Origin: Archegozetes longisetosus
Taxonomy: Eukaryota > Arthropoda > Arachnida > Sarcoptiformes > Trhypochthoniidae
Direction: 5' to 3'
Assembly: GCA_018873245.2 (NCBI GenBank)
Contig: JAEMBT020000007.1
Span: forward strand, 11,739,129-11,803,128
DNA length: 64,000 nucleotides
The translations under genes and the position numbers were made by a program. Every line of letters begins with the position of its first letter. Within the stretch, counting starts at the first letter, position 1. The notes below the pieces were generated by a model. It ran no database searches. It saw nothing but the letters and a program-made list of their open reading frames with translations, and was not told the DNA's origin. Shown one piece after another: positions 25,097 to 37,437 of the stretch.

Positions 25097-25134
<38 letters not shown>
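25097..25134. repeat. (GA)19 microsatellite
   Basis: An uninterrupted 38-bp GA run. Confidence 0.97.
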
Positions 25135-25136
<2 letters not shown>

Positions 25137-25991
25137 CTTACAAGATATAATTAAAATTAGAGGCACTTATAAGGTACCTTAAGGCAATTGAAATTAAGAA
25201 ACTTGTAATACTTAAGCGCATGCCATCGTGTAATGCTTTGAAAAGGGGTTGCAAACTTATTAACCATCAAATATTTCGACCTCTTGTTTGAACTTAAGAT
25301 TTAGTGTTTAGTGCTTTTTGGGCATATTGTTATTATAAATATTATTATCATTATAATTATTATTTATTATTATAGATTTTTTCTATACAAGTCTGGCATC
25401 GATTTAAGGAATTTGAAAGATGAATGTTTACATAAAACACATCTCTTATAATTATTAAGGATTTGATTTTGTTGAAGTGCTCGACATGTTTTTCTCATTC
25501 ATTTTTATTAATGTTTGTCTAAATAGCGAAAAGTATTATTAATGTTTCAAAATTTCAACTCTACAGATGTTCAACAAATGACATCAACAAACAGTAATTA
25601 ATAATACTTTGAAAGCCGTTCTCATAGAACAAAACTTGATCTTTAGTCATAAGATTATGAGTTTAGCTTTGAGTCTGATTTCAGTTTTATAAGTTCAATA
25701 ATGAAGTATTTTTGAAATACTTTTAAAGTCTTTCCTTAATGTCAATTTTGCTTATCTGATGAAAAAGTCTTATTAAATTCTTATAAATGATTCTAAAATG
25801 AATGCTATTTATGTAAATTAAAGTGAATTTCAAAAATAAAGTTTTTATAACGATTTTTATGATTTAATTAACATGAGTGTTGAATATATAGCTGTTGATT
25901 ATTTATTCTGAGCAGGAGTTAATCTTTTATGAGTTATTGTAGCTATTTATATATGAAAATATTGTTTGCGAAAGTGGTACTTTTTAAATAC

Positions 25992-26035
25992 AAGTGAAGC
26001 TCAATAGAAGTGAAGCTAAATAGAGGTGAAGCTGC
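25992..26035. repeat. 16-bp tandem repeat, 2.7 copies
   Basis: Imperfect consecutive copies of a unit like AAGTGAAGCTAAATAG at 25992, 26008 and 26024. Confidence 0.8.
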
Positions 26036-28848
26036 TCCAAATCAAATATGAACAGAACGTGCATAAACTACATTGCAATTGTTTTTCTCTTTTCAACTGT
26101 TAATAATTTCTATCAAAAATATGAAGGTCCAAATCTACAAATCATCCGAAGGCATATTTTATTTTCAAATGCTTAATATCAAATATATTTAGTATCAATA
26201 CATTACTAAAAGTTTTTTCAAAACACAAGTAAATGGCAGCTTCATTTGAATAATTGCAAGCGTTCATTCGAATAATAAGATAAAATAGCAGATACCTAGC
26301 ACATTTCAAGTTTGCATACTAACGTTTCTGATCAATGTTTAATTTCTTATTAAACTAACATCTCCTTTTAATAGATACAGTTCCTGAAGATATGCATTGC
26401 TTGAGCTAAGTCAAGTATATATAATATGAAATTAATGTCACCTAATAAGAGCAGCAAATGATCTTTAGCATTTATTAGTTTTGATCAAATGGTCTAAGTA
26501 ATTATACTAATTATTAGAATTGCGTTATTACTACAAGTACTGGTACTATAAGTCAACTTAATATGCATCGCATTCGTAACGAATTAGGCAATTAATAGTT
26601 CCATTAAATTCTTGATCTTTGAAAAACTTCAGATAATAAGCACTTAATTATTTTGATGGAAATTGTCAAAAATCTTATTAAATGTACTGCAAAGAGAATG
26701 AGCCATCACTTTGTTATGAGTTTGATTATGAGTAATCAATTTATGAGTTTTAGCATAAAAATTAATTATTATCTAATAACAAAAGAATAACTTTGAATAA
26801 AATGATTGCAGGCGAAAAGGTGGTCATATTTCATAAGTTTCCTAAAGTTACTTAGAGAAAATTTGACGTAACAAATACTTAGAAGAATGATTCAAATATT
26901 TTAAAAATCAATTATTACGTATGTTTTTTACTTCAGTTATTAGTTTTTTGTTTATCAATTCATTTAGACTCAGTTCATCGATAGGCTAAATATTGCAAAA
27001 TTTAACAAATACTAAGCGATCAATTGAGAAGTTTGACATTATTGTAAAATATTGTCAACAATTGTAATGAGTAAAAACGTGTCTAATTTTAGCAATTTGA
27101 ATGACTACTATTTATAAAACAATATTAAATAAGATGGTATTTTAAAAGGCTGACTCATTAGTACGATATAAATTTGTGTTAACCTAAAATAGCTTAATTG
27201 ATCTCAATACTAATTAGTTGCAATTTTAGCTATTTTTCAAGTCATTCTCTAATCTTATTTTGCAATTTTTCTTATCTATATTTTTGTAAGAGCAAAATAA
27301 GTATTAAATTACATTCTTTAAAAGACACTGGTAGAGCACTTATATAGGCGCTGGTATTTCACTTCGTCGTAAAAAATCTATTTGAGTGCTTCCCAAATTC
27401 TTGTATAGAATTTGATTTTAATTGGTCTTCACAACTACACAAAATACATGAATACCGTTAGTGTAATTTCACACAACTATCAGAATGACGATTGCAACAA
27501 TTTGACTGTTTAAATGGTTTCAATATAACAAACACCTAAACGAGTAGTCAATTTAGAGATTTATGGCGTATCCTTTAACAATACAATAAAACACTTCGAA
27601 GTGAGCCATAAAACATTTAAGATTAATTGAAACGTTTATCTTTACAGCCGTAATAAAAATTGTGAAGAGGAATTATAATGATCATTTCCAATAGTTGTTT
27701 GAAAAAATTGAAATTAAATTTGAACAAGTTTTTATGTCTTTTTCTTGTTTGAATCTATAACTTACTTTGACTGCATTGCAACAACTACTTTATTATCGTT
27801 ATAAATATGACTGATTAACACAAAGTGCTAAATCTTTATCTATTTTTTCTTTTCTTTAAATAACTAATCAAGTTATCAGTTTTTCACCTAATTTTGAAAC
27901 GCTAATTTTAAAAGAATAAACTTCTTTTCAATAAATTAGTGAGTAACGAGGCCCTAAAATTTAATATTATAGGCATAGAGAGCAACTTTTAGTAACTCAG
28001 AGCAACTTTTTTGGTCGGTACCATGAAAATGAAATTTTCATGATAGAAAATCATTTCGATCCGAAAAATACCAATTATTGTTTTATTGAATAGAGAAACC
28101 ACATTTTTCAAACAGAATTTCTATGAAAGATGTTAAAATTGGTGCAAAAGGATAATCCATTGTATCTATGACTCTGTAAAGTTTTGCAAATTACAATTAA
28201 ATCTAATGGAGAAACACTTTTCGTCATTTTCATCTTCAACTTCAAATAGTGAAACGCCTGAGTTAACCTTATAAAGAATTAATTTTCAATTGTTTGGGGT
28301 AAAAATCTGATCTTACACGAAAAAATCAGAGAAAAGTGTATTTTCGGTAATTTTGGTACTTTCTCTTGAAGTTGATCTTCAGAAAAACGTTATTTTGTTC
28401 GTTTCAAACTATATACTCTATTTTTTAAACTTGCGCAGGATTTAAGGTTCTAGACAAAAGTTACTCTCCTCATTCGATGTCTAACTTAAAAAAACAAAAG
28501 TTTTAAGTTAAATTCTGAAGACCGATTTAAAAACGCTTGTCGGCCACATCTAAGTCCTAATCTACTTAACCAAAGAGTAGGTAATCAATCGAATGAGTAG
28601 AAATCGAATTAGTTTAATCAAAATTGATTACTCTTGCGTTGCTAAGCGCATAAGTTTAAAATATCGATTCGCAACATTTGGAGCCTAATATAGTGAGTCC
28701 TATATTGATTACGTTCTCTCTCCTCACTTTAAATAAGTGACTAATGATTGGAAATGATATAAATATTATATCTACTAATATTTTTAAATTAGTTGTAAAG
28801 TTAGTCATGACTTGACATTGATGTCAAATATTGCCTGTTTCCAAATCG

Positions 28849-28872
28849 GCATCTGCATCTGCATCTGCATCG
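28849..28872. repeat. (GCATCT)4 hexanucleotide repeat
   Basis: Three perfect GCATCT copies and a fourth with one change at its last base. Confidence 0.9.
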
Positions 28873-28965
28873 CTATCCACAAGTGAATAAATGTAGTGAA
28901 GCATAACTTATATATATGCAATTATTATTACCGCGGATGAGATTCCGCTTTCTGATAACGAGGGG

Positions 28966-28979
28966 ACACACACACACAC
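28966..28979. repeat. (AC)7 microsatellite
   Basis: A short run of alternating A and C. Confidence 0.9.
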
Positions 28980-31900
28980 TTTAATGAGAGTATTTTGTGG
29001 TGTTCTGTAGCGCTGATAAGCCTATAACTCGAAAAATGAAGTCAAAACCATCATTTTTGGGCAATGCTATCACATTTTTGAATCAGTAATAGCAAAATAG
29101 TAATTATATATTATAACTCATATCAGTGGAGACTGCAAAAAAGTCTTGACTCTCTTTAGCTCAATTTTTACTCTTTGGTTGCTATTTCTTTTTTTAAATA
29201 TAATGCTCCGAAATCATATTTAATGGTGATTCTTATGGCACAACTTTGTCAATGAAAGCGATATCAGTATTTATGAATAGTGAATGCCCATCACGACCAT
29301 TATTCATATTTAAAGCCTGCTTTATCATGAAATGTTGGTGGTATTGAATAAACTATGCGCCACTTGAAAAATTGCAAAATTATGCAAAATAAGTATTACT
29401 TTAAATAATATGCATCAGGACTTATCCTCATACCAGTCATAAGAGTTTAGTCATTCATTCGGGCTTTGGTTCATATGGTAATTAATTTTATTAATAATAT
29501 GGGCACTCATGAAGATTATTTCTCATTTGAACGATTGTCTAAAGTACTCAATTTGAAGAAATGTTCTCTCTTCGATCGATCATAGGATGCACATAGATTA
29601 CGATCAAAATGTTGCTGAGTCTCATACTCCAGGTAAGTCAAAAGTAGTTGTGTCACTTCATCTAGTTAATATTCGAAATATTTGATTAAATTAAATTATT
29701 TTTTCGTTTGCATTGTTATGCTAATAGGGATAGATTGAGCTTTTTTACAAGCTTACCAATAATATGCAAATGAAGGTCCACCACATCTATGATACAGATC
29801 TTGAAGTCTCGTAGAGCAATTTAATTGATGATTTGGTCGATTGTTTGTGAGAGAGTACTTTCATTTTGAGGAACAGTTAGTGTGTGCTAGCCTTACAATT
29901 AAGCCTGGAGTGTTGAGTGAAGTTAAGTTATAAATAGTTTTATATACATTCGAGTTAAGGCACTCCATCTAAAACCGCCCGCGGATTATTTCACTGCTTA
30001 GCTCTGGTTCGACCATTCGAGGTATTGGAGATGCGATTTAACTTGTCTTTGGCATTGCTTTGCGAATATCGCTACTAAAAGCCCAAATCAATCGTAAATG
30101 CCTTTGAGTCAGACAGGGATTAACGGAAGCCGTAGGCCTTTATCATAACTTAACTGAAAGTAAATGCATCGATGTTTATGTTGATGTATTTGAGCACTAC
30201 TTTCATTGCTCGTCAAATAATTACATCGCCAATGAGAGTGAATGAGATATATAGTGAAAATAACTCAATAAAGTCAGAATAGAGAATGAGTTTATTTATT
30301 TGTGGCTAAAACTTCATAACATTCACCAAATTTCGGTTCTTTTTGTTTATCTCACTCCTGCTGTTAATTACCAACCATAGAGTGCTAGTTAAGCAAAAGA
30401 GTAACCATTCTAGAAATAATAATATTGATATTGACCGTCAAATGACCACTAAATTGTTGATCCATAGTTGAAGCATTTGAAGCATTTTAGTTTATTTTAT
30501 TATAACCCCTCACTAGTGAATGAATGGCTGCCCACCGGCTTAACACATACAGAGATAATATATTAGAGTCTACTTTGCTGTATATATCACTAACAACTAA
30601 GTAATCTTATTCTCCCAATCATGTCGATCACCAAGAAGTGAGTGACTGTTGCGAGAGAAACTTGAACCACAAACTAAAGGCCAATATTTCACAAACTTTC
30701 ACTGTTGAGCCCTAATTTCAGACATCTTGTTAACTCTTGTCTCTTTCTCTCGTTTCACTTCTGCAAACTTTTGCTCAACTTTTAGTCATATACTATACTT
30801 GATAAGCAGTGTATGTAAAGCTTTATTCGATGCTTAAATATGGTCCAAGTCTGATAAAACTCGAAATTCAATTACTTGCGGATCTCATCTAAGCCTTGAT
30901 TGGGAAGTATACGATGAAGTGCTCCAAAAATTTGATCGAACTTTTCTGTTTCTCGCCTTTTACTCATACGTTTTTACGATTTACTTTTGGCTATAAATAA
31001 CTTTAAGCTCTTTTTGAGCTTTTATAATCAATTTGAGCATAAAAATAGGTTGTATGATGCATGCTTCAAAAGTGCATTAATGAATAAATTAGATTTTTGT
31101 GGCTTATGATAACTCTATTACTCTTCTCTCCACTCAATTATAATAAGATTGCAACTTTTTAACTATTCAAATCCTTACATTTTCAATTAAGAATAGATAG
31201 CCCTTTGAAAAGCAATAAAAACAAGAATAACTTTTATAAATCACTTTATTAAATATTGTTGCGTCTGAAACATGCAATAAAAAGTTCAAACATTCAATCG
31301 TCAAAAGCTTTATTTTTATTATATGCATCAAATAAATCACGTAATAATGTCTAAATTTATATAATTCAAAACATTTTACTGTTTCAAAATAATTTATAGC
31401 AATGACGAGTGTTTAGACACTAAAGAGAGAATCATTTTATATTAATGGTTTTCATTTTATAAACTTATAGAGAATTTGATATCAATATAAACTGCAAATA
31501 GAAAGAAAGATAAACTGTGAGTTAGTTATAGTGTTGAGATGATGAGTAGCGCATATTTCGTGAGATCACTGGTATACGAGTGCATCTCAGTCTCACTGTT
31601 GAACTCTTTTGCTTTGTTAGAAAATGAAGCGTGAAATTGACATTTATTCGCTGCACTGAATTGTTCATATCTAGAAAGTATATTTTCTCCGCTATTGATT
31701 TCCGCTATAAGCAAAAAGACATGATCTCTTTGATTGCACCAGAAAACAGTATTGAGTATTACACACAAATATGCTTTATGTGCTTTATTCCAAAAAACAT
31801 TTCTGTCCGCACTCGCCTTTCCAGAGACGGAAAACACTTCACTTTCTTAAAGTTGTTTAGTTGGCCCAACACTTCTCTCAGCACTTGTTCATCTGAACAA

Positions 31901-32966
31901 TTGATATTATATTTTATTATTGGTATTATTTGGTTTCCTTTGCTTTCAGTGTTTATATTAAGTTATTATTATTTATTGTATTGCAAAAAGTTGATTGTTT
32001 TGCCTCCACATCTTTCCTGTTGCAGTAATTCATAGCCTTTTATTAATCAGATCTCAAAACAATAATAATCGGCAACAAGGATGGCATTGAAAGGAGGCGT
32101 TTTTATAAAGTCAGTAAAGATAATAAAAGAAATAATATGACACTTGGGCTTTATATGTGTAAATGGCAAATGTTTATTAGCAATTTATTTTGATGATACT
32201 GCGGATCCTTTTTGATCATCGAGTACTGCCTCTTTGTCCACAAAATCTATTGAAGTCATTATTCTGATGCTGTACTTTTCTATTTGTAAGCGCTATGTAT
32301 ACGTGTAGACCATATTTGAGCCTAAGGGAAAGTTACATTTATTTTTTATTTATTTTTGTGCCAACTGTAACGGAGATGAGCTGGTGATGAAAAACATCTA
32401 TTAACAATAGAGATGAACAGTTGGAAGCTATTCAATTTTAACCTATAATTATTATTGCTTTTTCAAGAATCCTAGACACTCAAAATTGTAAAACTACGAG
32501 TATGCGATTCTGAACATTCAGTTCATTTGTATTTGTCTGAACTGTATTTGTGGTGTCAGTGAGAGTAGAGAAAAGGCTCGTTCAAATAGAGTATAATACA
32601 AGTGGATGAGAGCGAGGGCAGAGGCCAGACTTGCAAACATGATGGGCTATTGCTATACTAACATATACTCGCATTTTCAGCATTTTATTTCATTGATTCT
32701 CTCCCTTTTTTACCCATCTCTTAGTTATTTTCTTCTGCAACAACAGCAGCACTGCTTTCGGGTATGAGAACCAGTATTGAGTATACAGAGTATTCACTAC
32801 TCGTAGAGTTGTTGAAGAGTCGAATGAAGGAGGCGGTGACTGCTGACGATGACGTTGATGGTAGGTTTGGCTCACAACCATTGAACACCAGGTGCTCACT
32901 AGCAAAGAGCTAGTTTTGGATGAAGACTTTCAGATATCAACACCGATACTCTGAAGCACTAATGCT

Positions 32967-32972
32967 TATAAG
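32967..32972 (+). promoter_or_regulatory. TATA-like box TATAAG before the signal-peptide exon
   Basis: TATAAG lies 73 bases before the first in-frame ATG at 33040, in a purine-rich context. A start of transcription about 30 bases downstream would leave a leader of roughly 40 bases. The placement is plausible, but no clear initiator motif was seen at the expected spot. Confidence 0.3.
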
Positions 32973-33039
32973 AGAGAGAACACTGTATTTAGAGTGTGTA
33001 TAAGTTTGTTTCCCTCAGCCTCGGGTTATTTCAGCAGTG

Positions 33040-33268
33040 ATGGAACTAAAACAAGTATGTGGTACTACTTCTTATGTCAAAAATACTAGTTTTAATTTGA
33101 AATTAAGAAGATTTAGAAGAATAAGTGCTTCTAAAAGTGGTATCAGTTATGTAATAATGAGAATTCTACCGAAATTTAATTGTAATTATAATGCTTCAAG
33201 ACTGTTATCCAGCTATTTATTAGTGATATTCTGTCTGTTGACAATCAACTCATCAAATGCAAAGCAAG
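33040..33268 (+). CDS. First coding exon of a secreted or cell-surface protein (partial)
   Basis: The frame is open from an ATG at 33040, which has G at -3 and G at +4. A second in-frame ATG at 33157 (residue 40) starts a classic secretion signal: M-R-I-L-P-K, then a hydrophobic core S-Y-L-L-V-I-F-C-L-L-T-I and a small-residue cleavage region S-S-N-A before K-Q. The exon ends CAAG at 33268 before GTAAAA, a good donor in phase 1. Phase-1 introns just after a signal peptide are typical of extracellular modules such as immunoglobulin domains. The 39-residue stretch before residue 40 is basic and would be an unusual signal extension, so 33157 may be the real start. A second possible donor, GTATGT, lies at 33055. 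No second exon was found in the window. The protein family is unknown. Confidence 0.5.
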
Positions 33269-35658
33269 GTAAAACAACCATCATTTTCATTGCTTCTTCA
33301 AATACATTCTTAAGTAGTGTCCGTTTTTGGATTTTCTGACAATTCAGTCGAAATTAATCTCTTAGCTGGAGATTCATTCGAAGTGAAGGATAAATCGAAG
33401 GAATTTGGAAATTCTACAAACTCTGTTCAGTTGATATTGTATGAGACATGATTTGTGAAATTAATCTACCGTATATTAGGTTCGAATTTGAAGTTGAACT
33501 AAAAACTGACACTATTTAAATGTAGTGCATCTTGCTCAATACATTTTACTCTAATTTGCTGATATGATGACAAACTACTTTGCTTTTGAGTAAGACTGCG
33601 CCAGCTTAGCAAAAGACAAGTCAAATGCTTTAAGCAATAGCAATAGTATTTAAATCTAAGCCCTCAATATCAGGGTCTTAATCATATATAAAGTTAGTAA
33701 ATCTATCAAAATGGACAAACGAGCCTTGAGAAAAGCTAATTTGACATTTGATCACTATTTTACCTGAAGTATAAATGAAATAGTATTTGTATTGACATTA
33801 TTTTGTTCAAAAGAATTTAAGCATTTCATGCTCGTTCCGACTCAATGACTGCTTTGCGATAGTTTTTCCTGGTTTTATGGTTTTTTAATAGCAATATACA
33901 TAATAAAAAATCCTTATCAGTGTTTCTCTCAAATATTTTTTTCGGTTCAGGATTTTATTATTTTGGTCTATTTTATATGTAAAGCAATTATTCGAATTGT
34001 GAAGTATTCGAACTGATACTTAATATTCAGTATCGAAAACTTATTTTGTCAATTATTGTTCTTCAAGTTTGCTCAAGTTGTTTTGCTTATGTTTTTTTCT
34101 TGCGACACTCATACTAAAATTGTTTCGACTCTTTCGAAAATAAATGTAGATAACTCTTAGGCCTAGTAATGAGTTTTTGCAATTGTTGGCATAGTTTGTT
34201 TCTCCGTTTGTTCATTTTCTTAGTTTCTCACTTTGCAAGAAATGCATGTCGGGTGTGATGCATGAAGAGATGTTTAGCAGTTAACCGAAATACCATAGAG
34301 ACCATACTATAGAGAAACCATTTGCTAAATCATCCGACCGTAGTTTCAAAGTTTTCTTTTGCAAAGCGACCGAAGCGAGACTTTCAGACCCAAAGCTTTA
34401 CAGTCTGTCATTTGTACAGTACATGACATTCAAAAAACAATTTTTCTCCGTGTTGTCAAAGAATCTGAAATAATTTTATAAAAAAAAGAAAATGATTTCT
34501 GTTCAAAGGTAGAAGAAAATATTTCTAAGTCATTATGAATGGTATTTAGATAACAACTACTCTAATTCAAAACCAGTAAAGCTCTTCAGCTAGAAAAGAT
34601 GATCTGCAAAAATGTTCGAAAAAAACTTAGCTTAATAGCCCTTTATTATAAAATATTTACTAAAAACGTAAGAAAAAACCCAAAACTCTATTGAAACAAT
34701 TTCTTACGACGCAAATTGTGTTTATGAAAAAAACTTTGTGCTGATGTAGTTGTGTGTTGTTAGTACATGACTACATGTTATTCTGAATTGCGTGACATGT
34801 TGGATGTTCAGTCTATGGTTCTGTGAGTCGTGACATGCCAGCTTCTGATGCTTTCTCTCAATTCTCATTCTTACAATATGCCAAACAAACAGAACCACTA
34901 ATATTATATGCGCTTAAAACTTATCAGACAATATAACTGATACTCTCTATATTTGATAATAATGTCAGAAAACATTGTCCGATAATTATGATTTTGTAAA
35001 CAATATATCTGTCTATTTGTGAACAGCTTTTCAGTTTAGATAGTCTAAAGTATTCGCTGATAATGTGTTTTCGCTCGACTATTAATATTATATTTAACAC
35101 TCACTCTAAATCATATCTAAGAAGTTCTTGATAATTAAGCGGAATAAAACTTATTTTCGAGTGATTGCGTTCAGCTTTTACAAATGATCATTGAGTTGAA
35201 ACTGAAATCAATTGTTTATCACTTATAAGAAATAGTTGCTGTGAAACAATGATAACCCATAGCTAAAGAAAGTTAGTCGTTATTGATATGTACAGCAAAG
35301 TGTATTATACTCAAAACAGAAATAATAGTTGGCATATTAGGAATAAAAGATGGTATTTTCCTCCAAGCCATATAATATGGCATATATTTTTGCCTTCAAA
35401 AAATCTCACTTTTGTGACCAGAGATAGATATGCAGTAACTTTCTTTTAGAGTTAGCCTACCTTTACCTTTATTTTTGGCAGAACAGTTCGAGCTGACAAA
35501 GAATGATTACCGCGACGGTAGATTATCTTATATGTGATTTGATTGCCTTCGTCTGATTCTTTAAAAAGTAAGCTCTCATTTCTAGTGTTTCATTTGGGCG
35601 AAAAGTTTAGGGGCTATGAAGTAAAAATAAGAAAAAGGGACGTGAAACGTTGGCTCGC

Positions 35659-35682
35659 CCTTAGCCTTAGCCTTAGCCTTAG
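35659..35682. repeat. (CCTTAG)4 hexanucleotide repeat
   Basis: Four perfect CCTTAG copies followed by degenerate CCCTTA/CCTTTA units. It is not the arthropod telomere repeat (TTAGG) but is similar in composition. Confidence 0.9.
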
Positions 35683-37393
35683 CCCTTACCTTTACCTATG
35701 CGCGTATGCCATATGCCTTTGCGTGATATTGTTAAATTTACTACAAGCAATTGGCATTCGTAGCACAGCATTCGCTATCAATACTCTTAGTGTAACTCAT
35801 TTTGTAAAGAAATGTTACTCGTAATCGTTAATGTGCTGTTATATATCATTGTTTAGTACAATATTAACTTTAACATTCGCTATATTAAGTTTGTGAACTA
35901 TAAAAAAGAAAGAACAAAACTAGTTATAATAAAACTTAATATAATAAATTGCTTTGATTTTTATGGCCTAAACTTTTTGTCGAGATTTATTTCCCATTAA
36001 ATAATCTTTTCAGACCACTGAAGGAAGTAAAGGAGTCATTGGATTCTAATCGATGCCAGTCTTTGATATTGTTATTTATGACATACACGTCAATTATATT
36101 GAATCGAGTCTCTTGACTAACTTTGCCTAAGCTATTGTTTGTGATTTTTATGAAGCCTAGTTCTGTCACATAAGTTAAGTGCCATTCAATAATACCATTT
36201 ATAATGGATTGCAGATATACATAATCGGTCCAAGAATAAAAAAATACACAACAGAGAAAATAAGCTGCAAAATAACACACTTTCGAAAAATTGATAGCAG
36301 TATGAATTATTTGCGTGAACGAGTCATCAAACTTATAGGCATTTATTTCATGCAAAATATAGAAAATCAGAGTAGAAAAGCAGAGAAAACAGAATCACGA
36401 GTTTAACAAAAGCTGACACAATAATCTTCAAAAAAGTTGAGACATTAGCACTACTGATATTATTTATGGCATCACATTAAAAGTTCGATATTTGACATCG
36501 AATTAGGAATAAGAGAGACATAAAGAATGCGGCATCAAATAGAAAGAAATAAAACTTTTGAAAAATTTCTAAAGAAGATTACAATCGAAGTGATTTTAAT
36601 AGTTGAGCGAATTCACTGAAAAAAATTGTTTGGTTTGTGAAGGAATTCATAAAATATAAATAAATAAAATGCCATATGTTTTATTATTGCAACCTTTTTA
36701 CTCATTGTAGACTTGAAAATTTGGAGATTTTAGCCTAAGATTTAGTATTAGGCATTGGTTGCAGCAAATCTATTAAATGCTTTGAAACGTGTGTACAGTT
36801 CGTATATTTCTTATATTTGTATTCACTTCACTGAATGTTATTAGTTTTTTGTATATAACTTTTTTCTTCTTAAATGAATGCTTCCCTAAACTAGATCTAA
36901 AAAATAGAATCTAATACGAAATATATAAAAGTATTTGAAAACTACCTGCAATACAAATAGCAATACAATAAATAAAAGAGAGAACAATTGATGCATTTAT
37001 TATTATTTGTGTAAAAGTGTTCTTCCTGTGATTGGCCTCAAATAGTTATTGGCAATAACTTATCAAAATTTCCAACAAAAAAATTCAAAAAAGAAAGAAT
37101 GGAAAAGATGATTGCAATAAGTATTTTTCGGATCAGTTAATAAGAATTGTAAACACCTCTTGCCTCAACTCTGCCCACTATAGAATGAAGCAAAAAATGT
37201 GTGTATTGTGTATACAATATATATGTGTGTTGTCTCATAAGCCATTTCCAAATTGAATAAATTATTGCACTGACCTTAAAGGTTAGATAAATTTATATAC
37301 CTGACTCTTTTTGAAAAGTTTAAGTCTGTGCACTCTCATCATTGATCGGTGAAACATCTTAAATATATATAAGTTTATATATGAAAACCTGCT

Positions 37394-37437
37394 ACATAGC
37401 ACATGACAACATAGCACAGCGCATACATAGCACAGCA
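37394..37437. repeat. ACATAGCACA tandem repeat, three copies
   Basis: Three copies of ACATAGCACA starting at 37394, 37409 and 37425, with variable 5-6 bp linkers. Confidence 0.8.

Larger units (their letters stand above)
20492..25140. other. Gene desert, segment 2: dense GA/CT microsatellites
   Basis: About 4.6 kb containing four long dinucleotide runs (near 20809, 21980, 22935 and 25097), spaced roughly 1-2 kb apart. The remaining sequence is AT-rich without a supported exon. Open frames that overlap the runs encode only artificial Ser-Leu repeats. Confidence 0.5.
25141..32960. other. Gene desert, segment 3, upstream of the signal-peptide exon
   Basis: About 7.8 kb of AT-rich DNA. It holds an ATT-rich run (about 25327-25376), a 16-bp tandem repeat at 25992-26035, a GCATCT repeat at 28849-28872 and a CA run at 28966-28979. 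A 405-base open frame at 31631-32035 starts at GTG, has no recognisable domain and is not accepted as a gene. The last 400 bases are less AT-rich and likely include the promoter of the exon at 33040. Confidence 0.5.

Noticed and set aside
30006-30014. GGTTCGACC resembling a tRNA B box
   Set aside because: No A box or acceptor and anticodon stems upstream at tRNA spacing.
31631-32035. 134-codon open frame on the + strand, the longest in the desert
   Set aside because: It starts at GTG, has no recognisable domain or codon pattern, and the opposite strand is also open over part of it. One such frame in 54 kb of desert is not far from chance.
35987-36355. 122-codon minus-strand frame
   Set aside because: No domain or homologue recognised. 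A 75-codon frame overlaps it on the other strand, and it has no supporting splice or promoter context.
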